A DNA stretch of 64,000 nt, taken from positions 124,001-188,000 of the forward strand of contig CBDDBK010000003.1 in NCBI GenBank assembly GCA_965225715.1, in the 5' to 3' direction. The stretch comes from CBDDBK01 sp965225715 (lineage in GTDB: Bacteria > Bacteroidota > Bacteroidia > Cytophagales > Flammeovirgaceae). Position 1 is the stretch's first letter, and every line of letters starts with the position of its first letter. Made by a program: the position numbers and the translations under genes. The notes under the pieces were generated by a model. The model did no database searches. It was not told where the DNA came from and saw only the letters and a list, made by a program, of their open reading frames with translations. This document shows positions 26,770 through 34,132 of the stretch, one piece after another.

Positions 26770-27096
26770 ATGATAAATTTTGAGATAACATATTTACTTG
26801 AAGTCAGAGAGTTTTTTAGGAAAATTGATTCTCAAGCTGCTGAAAAGTTGGTTTACAATATCAATAAAGCAAAGCAAGTTAATGATACCTCTATTTTCAA
26901 GAAATTAAAGAACTCTGAAATATGGGAATTTAGAGCTAACGTAAAAGGAACACAATACAGACTATTCGCTTTTTGGGATACAAATAAAAAGGCTTTGGTT
27001 GTTTGTACTCATGGCATAATAAAGAAAACTCAAAAGACACCTAAAAAAGAGATTAAGAAAGCAGAACAAATAAGAAAGCAGTATTTAAAATTATGA
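26770..27096 (+). CDS. HigB-type toxin (RelE superfamily, phage Gp49-like)
   Basis: A 108-residue protein with the Gp49-like/DUF891 pattern: LLEVREFFRKID near residue 9, FKKLKNSEIWEFRANVKGTQ near 43, YRLFAFWD near 62 and a basic C-terminus with HGIIKKTQKTPKKEI. These toxins cleave translated mRNA (family knowledge). An XRE-type antitoxin follows after 30 bp, giving the toxin-first order of higBA systems. Both genes look intact. Confidence 0.85.
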   Translation: MINFEITYLLEVREFFRKIDSQAAEKLVYNINKAKQVNDTSIFKKLKNSEIWEFRANVKGTQYRLFAFWDTNKKALVVCTHGIIKKTQKTPKKEIKKAEQIRKQYLKL

Positions 27097-27126
27097 AAGT
27101 TATTAACATTATTAAAATTATCTATT

Positions 27127-27420
27127 ATGAAAACCGTGTCAAATGAACAAATCTTAGATGAATTTATAGGTGAGAAAGGTACAGCAAAAAGAAAAGCCTT
27201 TGAAAATAAATTAAAAGCGGAAGTACTAGCCTATAAGTTTAAAGAATTGAGAAAGGAAAAATATTTAACCCAAGAACAACTTGCTGAAAAAGCAGGGATG
27301 CCAAAAGATCAAATTTCAGAAATTGAAGATGGTAAATTTAATTTAACCTTATCAAGTATCAATAAAATAGCGAATGCTTTAGGGGCAAAATTAAACTTTG
27401 ATTTGCAACCATATAAGTAA
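27127..27420 (+). CDS. HigA-type antitoxin (XRE-family HTH protein)
   Basis: A 97-residue protein whose second half is a Cro/CI-type helix-turn-helix (LRKEKYLTQEQLAEKAGMPK, then ISEIEDGKFNLTLSSINKIA). The N-terminal helical part probably wraps the toxin. It lies 30 bp after the HigB-type toxin. In such systems the antitoxin also represses its own operon (family knowledge). Confidence 0.88.
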   Translation: MKTVSNEQILDEFIGEKGTAKRKAFENKLKAEVLAYKFKELRKEKYLTQEQLAEKAGMPKDQISEIEDGKFNLTLSSINKIANALGAKLNFDLQPYK

Positions 27421-27789
27421 ATCTTCAATGCTAAATCTGAATTACTTAAACCCGACGGAGTACACGGATTTAGAAATCAATTTTTGGATCTTTTTATAGA
27501 AATTTTGGCAATAGACACCAAGCTAAATACAAAGTAATTGTCAAGTTTCAGTAGAAGCCTATCAAAGAAAGGTATCTGATACAACAGGTGGAAGCATTGA
27601 CATCCTTATCAAGGAACATGGTTCTGATCAACCAGAAAAACAATTTTCTTTATTAAAAAAGCCACTTGAAATTAGTATAGTTCAAAATTTTGACATGTAA
27701 AAACAGCCAAAGTCCTTGTCAATTTAGACTATGTTTTTTTATTTTTTTAAATTAATTTTAAACGCTTCATATACTAAAATTGTCAAAAA
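27421..27789. other. Spacer with unrecognised coding debris
   Basis: Short open stretches such as EAYQRKVSDTTGGSIDILIK (about 27550-27610, ending at a TAA at 27698-27700) have coding-like composition but no start, and I do not recognise them. Probably the remains of another accessory gene. Confidence 0.4.
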
Positions 27790-28002
27790 ATGAGATCATC
27801 ACTGAAAAATTCTATTGATAAATATATCCGAGAACTCAAAAATTCTGATTGGATTTTAAATGAGGAATATAAATTTGTGTTTGCCAATTATCATGACAAA
27901 GTAGAAGAAATTTTGAATATTCAGTCTAAATCAGGCAAGGCAAAACCTTATCAGGTAAAACAAATAAGAAATGTTTTAATAAAATACAGACTAAAATTAT
28001 AA
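27790..28002 (+). CDS. Small protein, candidate partner toxin of the HicB antitoxin
   Basis: A 70-residue basic protein (MRSSLKNSIDKYIRELKNSD, then a C-terminal KPYQVKQIRNVLIKYRLKL) directly before a HicB-like gene, separated by 2 bp. Position and size fit a HicA toxin and the C-terminal QIRxxLxKYxL helix is HicA-like, but the usual SHH/GSH active-site histidine motif is not visible. It could be a divergent toxin or an unrelated small protein. Confidence 0.55.
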   Translation: MRSSLKNSIDKYIRELKNSDWILNEEYKFVFANYHDKVEEILNIQSKSGKAKPYQVKQIRNVLIKYRLKL

Positions 28003-28004
28003 TC

Positions 28005-28217
28005 ATGGACTATAAATATGAGATCATTATTTACTGGAGCCAAGAAGATGAAACCTTTCTTGCAGAAGTACCTGAGTTAGATGGTTGTATGGCCGATGGA
28101 CAATCATATAGAGAGGCATTGGAAAATATTCAGGTAATCATTGGAGAATGGTTAGAAACGGCAAAGCTAAAAAATAGATCTATTCCCAAACCAAGAGGAA
28201 AATTAATGTATGTCTGA
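28005..28217 (+). CDS. HicB-family antitoxin
   Basis: A 70-residue protein with the partially degraded RNase H-like fold of HicB: EIIIYWSQEDETFLAEVPEL, DGCMADGQSYREALENIQ and IGEWLETAK. It starts 2 bp after the preceding small ORF, so the two are cotranscribed. HicB neutralises HicA (family knowledge). It has no C-terminal DNA-binding domain, as in the short HicB group. Confidence 0.85.
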   Translation: MDYKYEIIIYWSQEDETFLAEVPELDGCMADGQSYREALENIQVIIGEWLETAKLKNRSIPKPRGKLMYV

Positions 28218-28254
28218 AATTAAAAAAAAACGAGATTTTTTTAGTTAAAATGGG

Positions 28255-28490
28255 ATGAATACTTTAGCAATAAATAAATCATTTTTAGCAACAGATTTAT
28301 CATTTACAGAGGATAAGATGATCGTTTTTTTGAAGACGGTAGAGAATTAGCTATTCCTCTTGAATGGTTTCCAAAATTGCGAAATGCAACTAAAGAACAA
28401 CTAAAAAATTGGCGTTTTATTGGAGATGGTGAGGGCGTTCACTGGACAGGGTTAGACGAGGACATATTAGTTGAAAATCTATTAGAATAA
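28255..28490 (+). pseudogene. DUF2442 protein with a frameshift
   Basis: The first frame gives NKSFLATDLSFTEDKMIVF and then runs into a stop. The next frame continues FEDGRELAIPLEWFPKL, then GDGEGVHWTGLDEDILVENL, which is the DUF2442 signature. The break is in a run of seven Ts at 28325-28331, where eight would restore the frame. DUF2442 genes often sit beside a DUF4160 gene in toxin-antitoxin-like pairs (family knowledge); no such partner is visible. Confidence 0.8.
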
Positions 28491-28542
28491 TTAAGACGTT
28501 TCGACAAATAAATTAAAAAAACAATCTCTTAAAATTTACAGT

Positions 28543-28662
28543 ATGCAAACAGAAGCCCAAATAAGAAATAGATTAGTTAAAAAAATCCTACAAAATCAAA
28601 GAAATTCCATAGGTAAATTAATAAAGATCATAATCAACTTAACTTATTACAAAATTTACTAA
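28543..28662 (+). pseudogene. Possible antitoxin N-terminal remnant
   Basis: A 39-codon frame starting MQTEAQIRNRLVKKILQ resembles the N-terminus of small Bacteroidota antitoxins, then loses similarity and stops. No toxin follows. Treat as a tentative remnant. Confidence 0.3.
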
Positions 28663-28669
28663 ATTATTG

Positions 28670-28939
28670 TTAAGAAATAAGGAGATTAAATAAATCATCT
28701 TTACCGTCTAGAATTTGATATTTAATTTGATACTTATTCATTCTTTCTATAAGTGGGTAATAGTCGTGAGCACTTTTTAATTCTAAACCAACTAAAGCAG
28801 GTCCCTTTTCTTTATTCGTTTTTTTGGTATATTCAAATAAGAAAATATCGTCATCCTTTCCCAATACTTTATCTAAAAATTCGCGTAATGCGCCGGCACG
28901 TTGTGGAAATCGGATAATGAAATAATGTTTTAGTTTCAA
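28670..28939 (-). pseudogene. ilvA: C-terminal regulatory stump of threonine deaminase
   Basis: 89 codons encode the ACT-like regulatory end of IlvA: LKHYFIIRFPQRAGALREFL, LFEYTKKTNKEKGPALVGLE and a C-terminal FNLLIS. The catalytic PLP domain of about 310-330 residues is absent. Upstream on the minus strand the similarity stops at about 28935, exactly where an unrelated repeat-containing gene begins on the plus strand. The only available start is TTG at 28937-28939, so this is a truncated gene at a rearrangement junction. Confidence 0.85.
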
Positions 28940-29706
28940 AATGGGATACAGCTAAAGTAAGGCACATTGCCTTAACTATTGATGAACAGGGTAAATCTCC
29001 TATTCATCAGTCTATTGTGTATGCTTATAAAATCACCAATATGGATCCAATACGGGTAGAATCAGCGATTTTACCAGAACTAACTCTTTTTGATTTTATT
29101 TACTATGATGAAGAGCAGGAGAAGAAAGCTAAGGAGGTTAAAGTAACTGACCCTTTTTTAAGGATTTCCAATGAAGTGTCTTTCAAGTTTTATGAGCGGG
29201 ACGGTATAAATATTAATCGCTTTCCCCCCGGGTACAGATTTGTTTCTGGTTTGAAAAAGGGTTTCAAAAGTGGAAGAGAGGCTTTAAACGATTCTATTTC
29301 TTTGGCAAAGCTACTTAAAAGCGATACGATCTTTTTATTGGAAAGTTATTCTATTGACGATACTGTATTCCGTTGTACTTTCTGGAGTAAAACAGATACA
29401 ATAAATTATAGTTACTTTTTCCCAAATAATTTTTTACGTGTATACAAAAGGAAACCTTATCCCTACGATGATAAATTTATAGATTTGGTTTCAAAATGGG
29501 ATACAGCTAAAATTAGGCGCATTGCTTTCTCTGTTGATGAACAGGGTAAATCTCCTTTAAATAGATCTATTATATATGCGTATAAAGTTACTAATACAGA
29601 TCCTTTACAAGTGGAATCTGCAATTTTACCAGAACTGAATTTTCTTGATTTAATTTATTATAAGAAAGAACAAGAAAAAAGGACTAAAAAAGCTATTGAA
29701 AAATAA
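28933..29706 (+). pseudogene. 5'-truncated gene with internal duplication, unknown function
   Basis: An open frame runs from 28933 to the stop at 29704-29706 but lacks an ATG at its start; GTG 29017 would give 229 residues. The segment from VSKWDTAK to YYDEEQEK (28933-29136) is repeated as VSKWDTAK to YYKKEQEK (29488-29703), a period of 555 bp or 185 residues. The middle has EVSFKFYERDG and YPYDDKFIDLVS. I do not recognise a family. The gene appears to be what is left of a longer array, joined to ilvA at its 5' side. Confidence 0.6.
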
Positions 29707-29894
29707 AATATTTGATAATTTTACACATTATAATGTCTTTTGGATTATTCTCAAAAAATTACATGTTCTCTTTTAAGGATTTCTCATAGGGTATTTGCAA
29801 AATTTTTAAAGTAGAGACGTATCTTAAGCAAGACTATAAAACCAAAATTATTTTTTTAACAAATTTAAGTAGATAAAAGAAATTTTTAATTAAA

Positions 29895-30590
29895 ATGGCA
29901 AGGATAGGAAAGAAATATAAAGAAGCATCAGCTAAAATTGAAAAAGATAAAATTTACAGCATTTCTGAGGCTTGTACCTTAGTCAAAGAAACAAGTTACA
30001 CTAAGTTTGATGCTTCGGTTGATGTGGATATTCATTTAAATGTTGATCCTCGTAAAGCGGATCAAATGGTTAGAGGTGTTGTTAGTTTGCCTAATGGAAC
30101 AGGCAAAAAAGCTATTGTCTTAGCGCTATGCAGTCCTGATAAAGAAGCTGAAGCTATAGATGCAGGTGCTGATTATGCTGGCTTAGAAGAATATATCAAT
30201 AAAATAAAAACGGGTTGGACAGCCATTGATATTATTGTTACTACACCAGATCAAATGCCTAAAGTTGGACAATTGGGTAGAATATTAGGCCCTCGTGGCT
30301 TGATGCCTAACCCAAAATCCGGTACTATTACTCAAGATTTATCCAAAGCTATAAAGGAAATAAAAACAGGGAAGATAGATTTTAAGGTTGATAAATTTGG
30401 TATTATTCATACAAGAGTAGGAAAAGTATCTTTTGATTTGCAACAATTAGAAGATAATATTCAAGAACTTGTCAGTACTATTATACGTCTAAAGCCATCT
30501 TCTGCCAAAGGCACCTATCTAAAAAGTATTGCTCTATCTAGTACTATGGGACCTAGTGTCTTATTAGATACTTCATTTAAAGCTGCTTAA
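29895..30590 (+). CDS. rplA: 50S ribosomal protein L1
   Basis: A 231-residue protein of standard length, with RKADQMVRGVVSLPNGTGK near residue 53, PKVGQLGRILGPRGLMPNP near 120 and the C-terminal KGTYLKSIALSSTMGPS. L1 forms the L1 stalk and in many bacteria represses its own operon (family knowledge). The usual upstream rplK (L11) and nusG are missing; a decayed accessory region lies there instead. The order rplA-rplJ-rplL is kept downstream. Confidence 0.97.
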   Translation: MARIGKKYKEASAKIEKDKIYSISEACTLVKETSYTKFDASVDVDIHLNVDPRKADQMVRGVVSLPNGTGKKAIVLALCSPDKEAEAIDAGADYAGLEEYINKIKTGWTAIDIIVTTPDQMPKVGQLGRILGPRGLMPNPKSGTITQDLSKAIKEIKTGKIDFKVDKFGIIHTRVGKVSFDLQQLEDNIQELVSTIIRLKPSSAKGTYLKSIALSSTMGPSVLLDTSFKAA

Positions 30591-30647
30591 CATATTTTGA
30601 TTTTTTAAATAAATTAGGTTACATACATTATTAAATAAATTGGACTA

Positions 30648-31178
30648 ATGACACGAGAAGAAAAAAGTACGATTATAGAGGAATTAAAAAGTAAAATAAA
30701 AAATATGGACTATTTTTATATTACAGATCCTCAAGGAATGACAGTAGAAAAAATGGACTCTTTTAGGAAGGCATGTTTTGAAGCTAACTTAGAGTATAAA
30801 TTATACAAAAACACATTAATTAAAAAGTCTTTTGATGGTATAGAAGGTGATTTTAACGAATTAGAGCAAGTCTTGAAAGGTTTTTCAGCCATTCTTTTTT
30901 CACCAGAATCTCCAAATTTACCTGCTAAACTTTTAAAGAAATACTATAAAGATGAAAAAATAGATTTACCGGCTTTTAAGGGAGCTTATATAGATTCCAG
31001 CTTTTTTATAGGTGAAAATCAATTAGATAGTCTCTGTAAAGTAAAATCTAAAAATGAACTTATTGGAGATTTACTTGGCTTATTACAGTCTCCAACTAAA
31101 AATGTAATCTCCGCCTTACAGTCTGGACAAAATACTATAACAGGTGTTTTGACAACTTTATCAGAACGAGATAAATAA
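30648..31178 (+). CDS. rplJ: 50S ribosomal protein L10
   Basis: A 176-residue L10 with an N-terminal domain (TREEKSTIIEELKSKI, then NLEYKLYKNTLIKKSF) and a C-terminal helix that would hold the L7/L12 dimers. It lies 57 bp after rplA. The spacing to rplL is 152 bp, long enough to hold a separate regulatory region, although I saw no clear structure there. Confidence 0.95.
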   Translation: MTREEKSTIIEELKSKIKNMDYFYITDPQGMTVEKMDSFRKACFEANLEYKLYKNTLIKKSFDGIEGDFNELEQVLKGFSAILFSPESPNLPAKLLKKYYKDEKIDLPAFKGAYIDSSFFIGENQLDSLCKVKSKNELIGDLLGLLQSPTKNVISALQSGQNTITGVLTTLSERDK

Positions 31179-31330
31179 TGACATATCAAAATATATAAAA
31201 ATAGAATAATTTTCTGATTTTTGATATTTATTTTACACTAAAAAGATAGCTATTACGCAATTTAAAGCTTCTCGATTTATTAGAATTATTTTTAACCTTT
31301 AACCATTAAAATTGATAACGTACACAAATT

Positions 31331-31708
31331 ATGGCAGATATAAAAAAAATAGCTGAAGAACTTGTAAATCTTACCGTTAAAGAGGTAAATGACTTAGCTG
31401 GTGTTCTTAAGGAAGACTACGGTATTGAACCAGCCGCATCTGCGCCTGTTGTTGTAGCTGGAGGTGCTAGCGATGAGGGTGAAGCCGCTGTAGAAAAAAC
31501 CGAATTTAATGTTGTCTTAAATGGACATGGCCCCAACAAACTTAAAGTTCTTAAAGCTATGAAAGATGCTTTAGGTTTAGGTTTAAAAGATGCTAAAGAG
31601 CTTGTAGATAATCTTCCTAGTACTATCAAAGAAAATGCTCCAAAAGAAGAAGCTGAAACTTTGAAAAAACAATTAGAAGAATTAGGTGCTGAGATAGAAC
31701 TTAAATAG
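31331..31708 (+). CDS. rplL: 50S ribosomal protein L7/L12
   Basis: A 125-residue protein with the N-terminal dimerisation helix (ADIKKIAEELVNLTVKEVND), an Ala/Val/Gly hinge (ASAPVVVAGGA) and the C-terminal factor-binding domain (KLKVLKAMKDALGLGLKDAK). A strong terminator follows 43 bp after the stop, and rpoB/rpoC, which normally follow rplL, are absent. The beta operon is therefore split at this point. Confidence 0.97.
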   Translation: MADIKKIAEELVNLTVKEVNDLAGVLKEDYGIEPAASAPVVVAGGASDEGEAAVEKTEFNVVLNGHGPNKLKVLKAMKDALGLGLKDAKELVDNLPSTIKENAPKEEAETLKKQLEELGAEIELK

Positions 31709-31750
31709 TTTTGTTGCCTACTTGATCAATATTAAAGCATAAATTTATTC

Positions 31751-31790
31751 AAAAGCCTATATATAATTTTGATTATTATAGGCTTTTTTT
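31751..31790 (+). terminator. Rho-independent terminator after rplL
   Basis: AAAAGCCTATA and TATAGGCTTTTTTT form a perfect 11-bp stem with a loop of about 12 bases, ending in a run of seven or more Ts. It closes the rplA-rplJ-rplL unit. Confidence 0.9.
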
Positions 31791-31807
31791 AATATATTTT
31801 TTGAAGT

Positions 31808-31900
31808 TATAGTAATGCTATTTTTATTTTAGAAACAACTATTTTCAATACCAATGAGTCAAATCCCCTAAAAATCCTTTTTTAAAGTGATGTGACTATA
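31808..31900 (-). repeat. Family A (TATAGT) repeat overlapping an apparent hydrolase start
   Basis: On the minus strand it reads TATAGTCACATCACTTTAAA through GACTCATTGGTATTGAAAAT to AATAGCATTACTATA. Both ends are intact. A GTG at 31892 that could start the next gene lies inside the repeat, which argues for the ATG at 31922. Confidence 0.75.
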
Positions 31901-31921
31901 ATATTTCAATCTGAAAAATTC

Positions 31922-32767
31922 ATGATAAAAAAAATAATTTTTACGCTCCCCTCTAAGCATGCTAATCGTTCTTTTTTAATAGATATTCAATATATAAATA
32001 ATCTAACTAATAAACCTATCGTTATTTTTGTACACGGTTTTAAAGGTTTTAAGGATTGGGGCGCTTTTAATTTAGTAGCCCAATCTTTTGCTAAAGCAGG
32101 TTTTATATTTGTAAAATTAAACTTATCTCATAATGGAACAACTATAGATAACCCAACTGAATTTGTTGATTTAGAAGCTTTTGGAAATAATAATTTTACT
32201 ATAGAAAGTGATGATATTGGTGTTTTGATTGATCATCTATACGGAAATAATTCGCATATAAAGGGTGCAGATTTATCAAATCTATTTATAATAGGGCATA
32301 GTCGAGGCGGTGGATTAGCGATTATAAAAGCTAATGAAGACAATAGAGTTAAAAAAATTGCAACATGGTCGGCTATTAGCGACATTGATAAACTTTTACC
32401 TAATATTGAAAGTGAAAAGTGGAAGAAAGATAAAGTTATTTATATTTATAATGATAGGACTAAGCAAAATATGCCGCTTTATTATCAAATTTATACAAAC
32501 TATCATAAAAATATTAAACGCCTAAATATAAAAAATGCCAGTCGAAAACTTAAAATTCCTTTCTTAATTATACATGGTGATGAGGATGAAACTATTCCTG
32601 TAAGTATTGCTTATGGTCATCTAAAAAACTGTTCTCATGCAGAATTAGTTATTATAAAAGGTGGAAATCATACTTTTAATAGCTATGAGCCCTATTTGGA
32701 AAATGATTTACCAAAATCTTTACATGAAGTTATAGAAAAAACTATTTCTTTTCTGAATGAAAAATAA
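31922..32767 (+). CDS. Alpha/beta-hydrolase family protein
   Basis: About 281 residues from ATG 31922; the GTG at 31892 lies inside a repeat and is rejected. It has the oxyanion segment FVHGFKGFKDWGAFN, the nucleophile elbow GHSRGG (serine about residue 127), the acid in IHGDEDETIP and the histidine in KGGNHTF. This is a complete Ser-Asp-His triad of the dienelactone-hydrolase/S9-like type. Substrate unknown. It is monocistronic, after the rplL terminator. Confidence 0.87.
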   Translation: MIKKIIFTLPSKHANRSFLIDIQYINNLTNKPIVIFVHGFKGFKDWGAFNLVAQSFAKAGFIFVKLNLSHNGTTIDNPTEFVDLEAFGNNNFTIESDDIGVLIDHLYGNNSHIKGADLSNLFIIGHSRGGGLAIIKANEDNRVKKIATWSAISDIDKLLPNIESEKWKKDKVIYIYNDRTKQNMPLYYQIYTNYHKNIKRLNIKNASRKLKIPFLIIHGDEDETIPVSIAYGHLKNCSHAELVIIKGGNHTFNSYEPYLENDLPKSLHEVIEKTISFLNEK

Positions 32768-32829
32768 GTAAATTAGACAGACATACTTGAAACTATTTAA
32801 ACTATTCTGCTAGCCTTTACCTTTTCTAT

Positions 32830-32864
32830 TATAGTCATTCCTTTTTTCAAATGGAGTGATTATA
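32830..32864. repeat. Miniature palindrome with family A ends
   Basis: TATAGTCATTCC and GGAGTGATTATA form an inverted repeat around TTTTTTCAAAT. The ends match the TATAGTCAC side of family A twice, like a collapsed element or two abutting termini. Confidence 0.5.
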
Positions 32865-33057
32865 GTACATAAATTCTGGTGTAAATAAAACTTTTAAACT
32901 ATATACAAAATTTTATTTAAAATTTTTCAGTTATTTGTTTTAATTCTATTATATTAGAAGCCTTATATGGTATTAAATAAAGTTTATATCATAGCGATAA
33001 TGAAGGTATTTGAAAAATTTAGATTGTTTATTTATGTATAAGTTAAATAACTAATAA

Positions 33058-33807
33058 TTGGCTTTATTTCAGAAACTTACAAGTTTTTTAGAGTCTCATA
33101 CTAAAAAAGAAAAAGCGTATATTAATTTTATTAAAGGTTTAACAGGCTATAAACCTATTAATCTTTCTTTATATCAACTTTCTGTTACTCATACCTCAGT
33201 ATCTGAAGTAAACGATATTGGAATCAAAGAGAGTAATGAACGATTGGAATTTTTAGGAGATTCTGTTCTAGATCTTATTGTTGCTGATTCGCTGTTTAGA
33301 AGTTACCCCTACGAAGCTGAAGGTTTTTTAACCGAAATACGTTCTCGTATTGTTAATAGAGAACAACTTAATTATTTAGCTCATGAAACTGGTTTGGTAG
33401 ATTTTGTAAATATACCTTCTTCTGATGGACATAATCATAGCAAAAACTCTTATATCTATGGCAATGCTATGGAAGCTTTTATAGGAGCTTTATATTTGGA
33501 TATGGGTTTTGATAAAACTCAAAAAATAGTTTTAAAACTTATTTATCATTTTCTAAATATTCCTAAAATTATAACTCATCCCTATAATTTTAAAAGTATT
33601 TTATTAGAGTGGGGACAAAAAGAAAATAAGTCTATTGCCTTTAATACATTAGAATCAAACAATTCTTACTCTCCTCACCGTTTTCAAACGACTATAAAAT
33701 TAAATGGTATAATAGTAGGCAATGGAGCTGATAGAAGTAAAAAAAAATCTGAACAAAATGCTTCTGAAAGAGCTTGTAAACACTTAAATTTAATTGATGT
33801 AAAATAA
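33058..33807 (+). CDS. rnc: Ribonuclease III
   Basis: A 249-residue RNase III with the endonuclease signature NERLEFLGDSVLDLIVADSL near residue 60, the second acidic site in GNAMEAFIGALYLD, and a C-terminal double-stranded RNA-binding domain (residues about 180-245, ending NASERACKHL). It processes rRNA and cleaves dsRNA (family knowledge). The start is TTG at 33058; two in-frame stops lie just before it and no ATG gives the full N-terminus. Bacteroidota often place acpP-fabF before rnc, but here it stands alone. Confidence 0.94.
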   Translation: MALFQKLTSFLESHTKKEKAYINFIKGLTGYKPINLSLYQLSVTHTSVSEVNDIGIKESNERLEFLGDSVLDLIVADSLFRSYPYEAEGFLTEIRSRIVNREQLNYLAHETGLVDFVNIPSSDGHNHSKNSYIYGNAMEAFIGALYLDMGFDKTQKIVLKLIYHFLNIPKIITHPYNFKSILLEWGQKENKSIAFNTLESNNSYSPHRFQTTIKLNGIIVGNGADRSKKKSEQNASERACKHLNLIDVK

Positions 33808-33844
33808 ATATAAAAAAAACTTAAATTACTATAAGATTTTCTTA

Positions 33845-33940
33845 TATAGCTGCTCTATTTGAAAAAAGAATTTTTTGAGGGTTTTAATATTTTGATTTTG
33901 AAAATGAACATTTCCTATATTAAAAATAGCATTTGCTATA
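33845..33940 (+). repeat. Family A (TATAGT) intergenic repeat
   Basis: It begins TATAGCTGCTCTATTTGAAAA, has the central TTGATTTTGAAAATGA and ends AATAGCATTTGCTATA. It is about 96 bp and slightly diverged from the consensus. Confidence 0.65.
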
Positions 33941-34031
33941 ATTTTTTTAACGTACAATAATTAAATATTTATAATTTACTAATTGATTTTAAGTATTTTA
34001 ATTTTTTTAATTCCTAAGTCCTGATTATGGT

Positions 34032-34105
34032 TATAGTCACGTCACTTGAAAAAAAGAAATCACTTATAACTCATCTAAGTTAAAAACTTACTCATTTTAA
34101 GACTA
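34032..34105 (+). repeat. Partial family A repeat (left end)
   Basis: The intact left end TATAGTCACGTCACTTGAAA is followed by diverged sequence without a recognisable right terminus. It is the second family A copy in the same spacer, close to the PorE-like gene. Confidence 0.5.
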
Positions 34106-34132
34106 ACTATCGAAATAAAACAAAAATAAATC

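Larger units (their letters stand above)
33808..34132. other. 325-bp spacer with two family A repeats
   Basis: It contains a full family A repeat (33845-33940) and a partial one (34032-34105). No ORF or RNA was seen. Confidence 0.6.

Noticed and set aside
25620..28700. CRISPR array or defence island in the accessory region
   Set aside because: No regularly spaced direct repeats and no cas, restriction or retron signature; content is toxin-antitoxin modules and debris.
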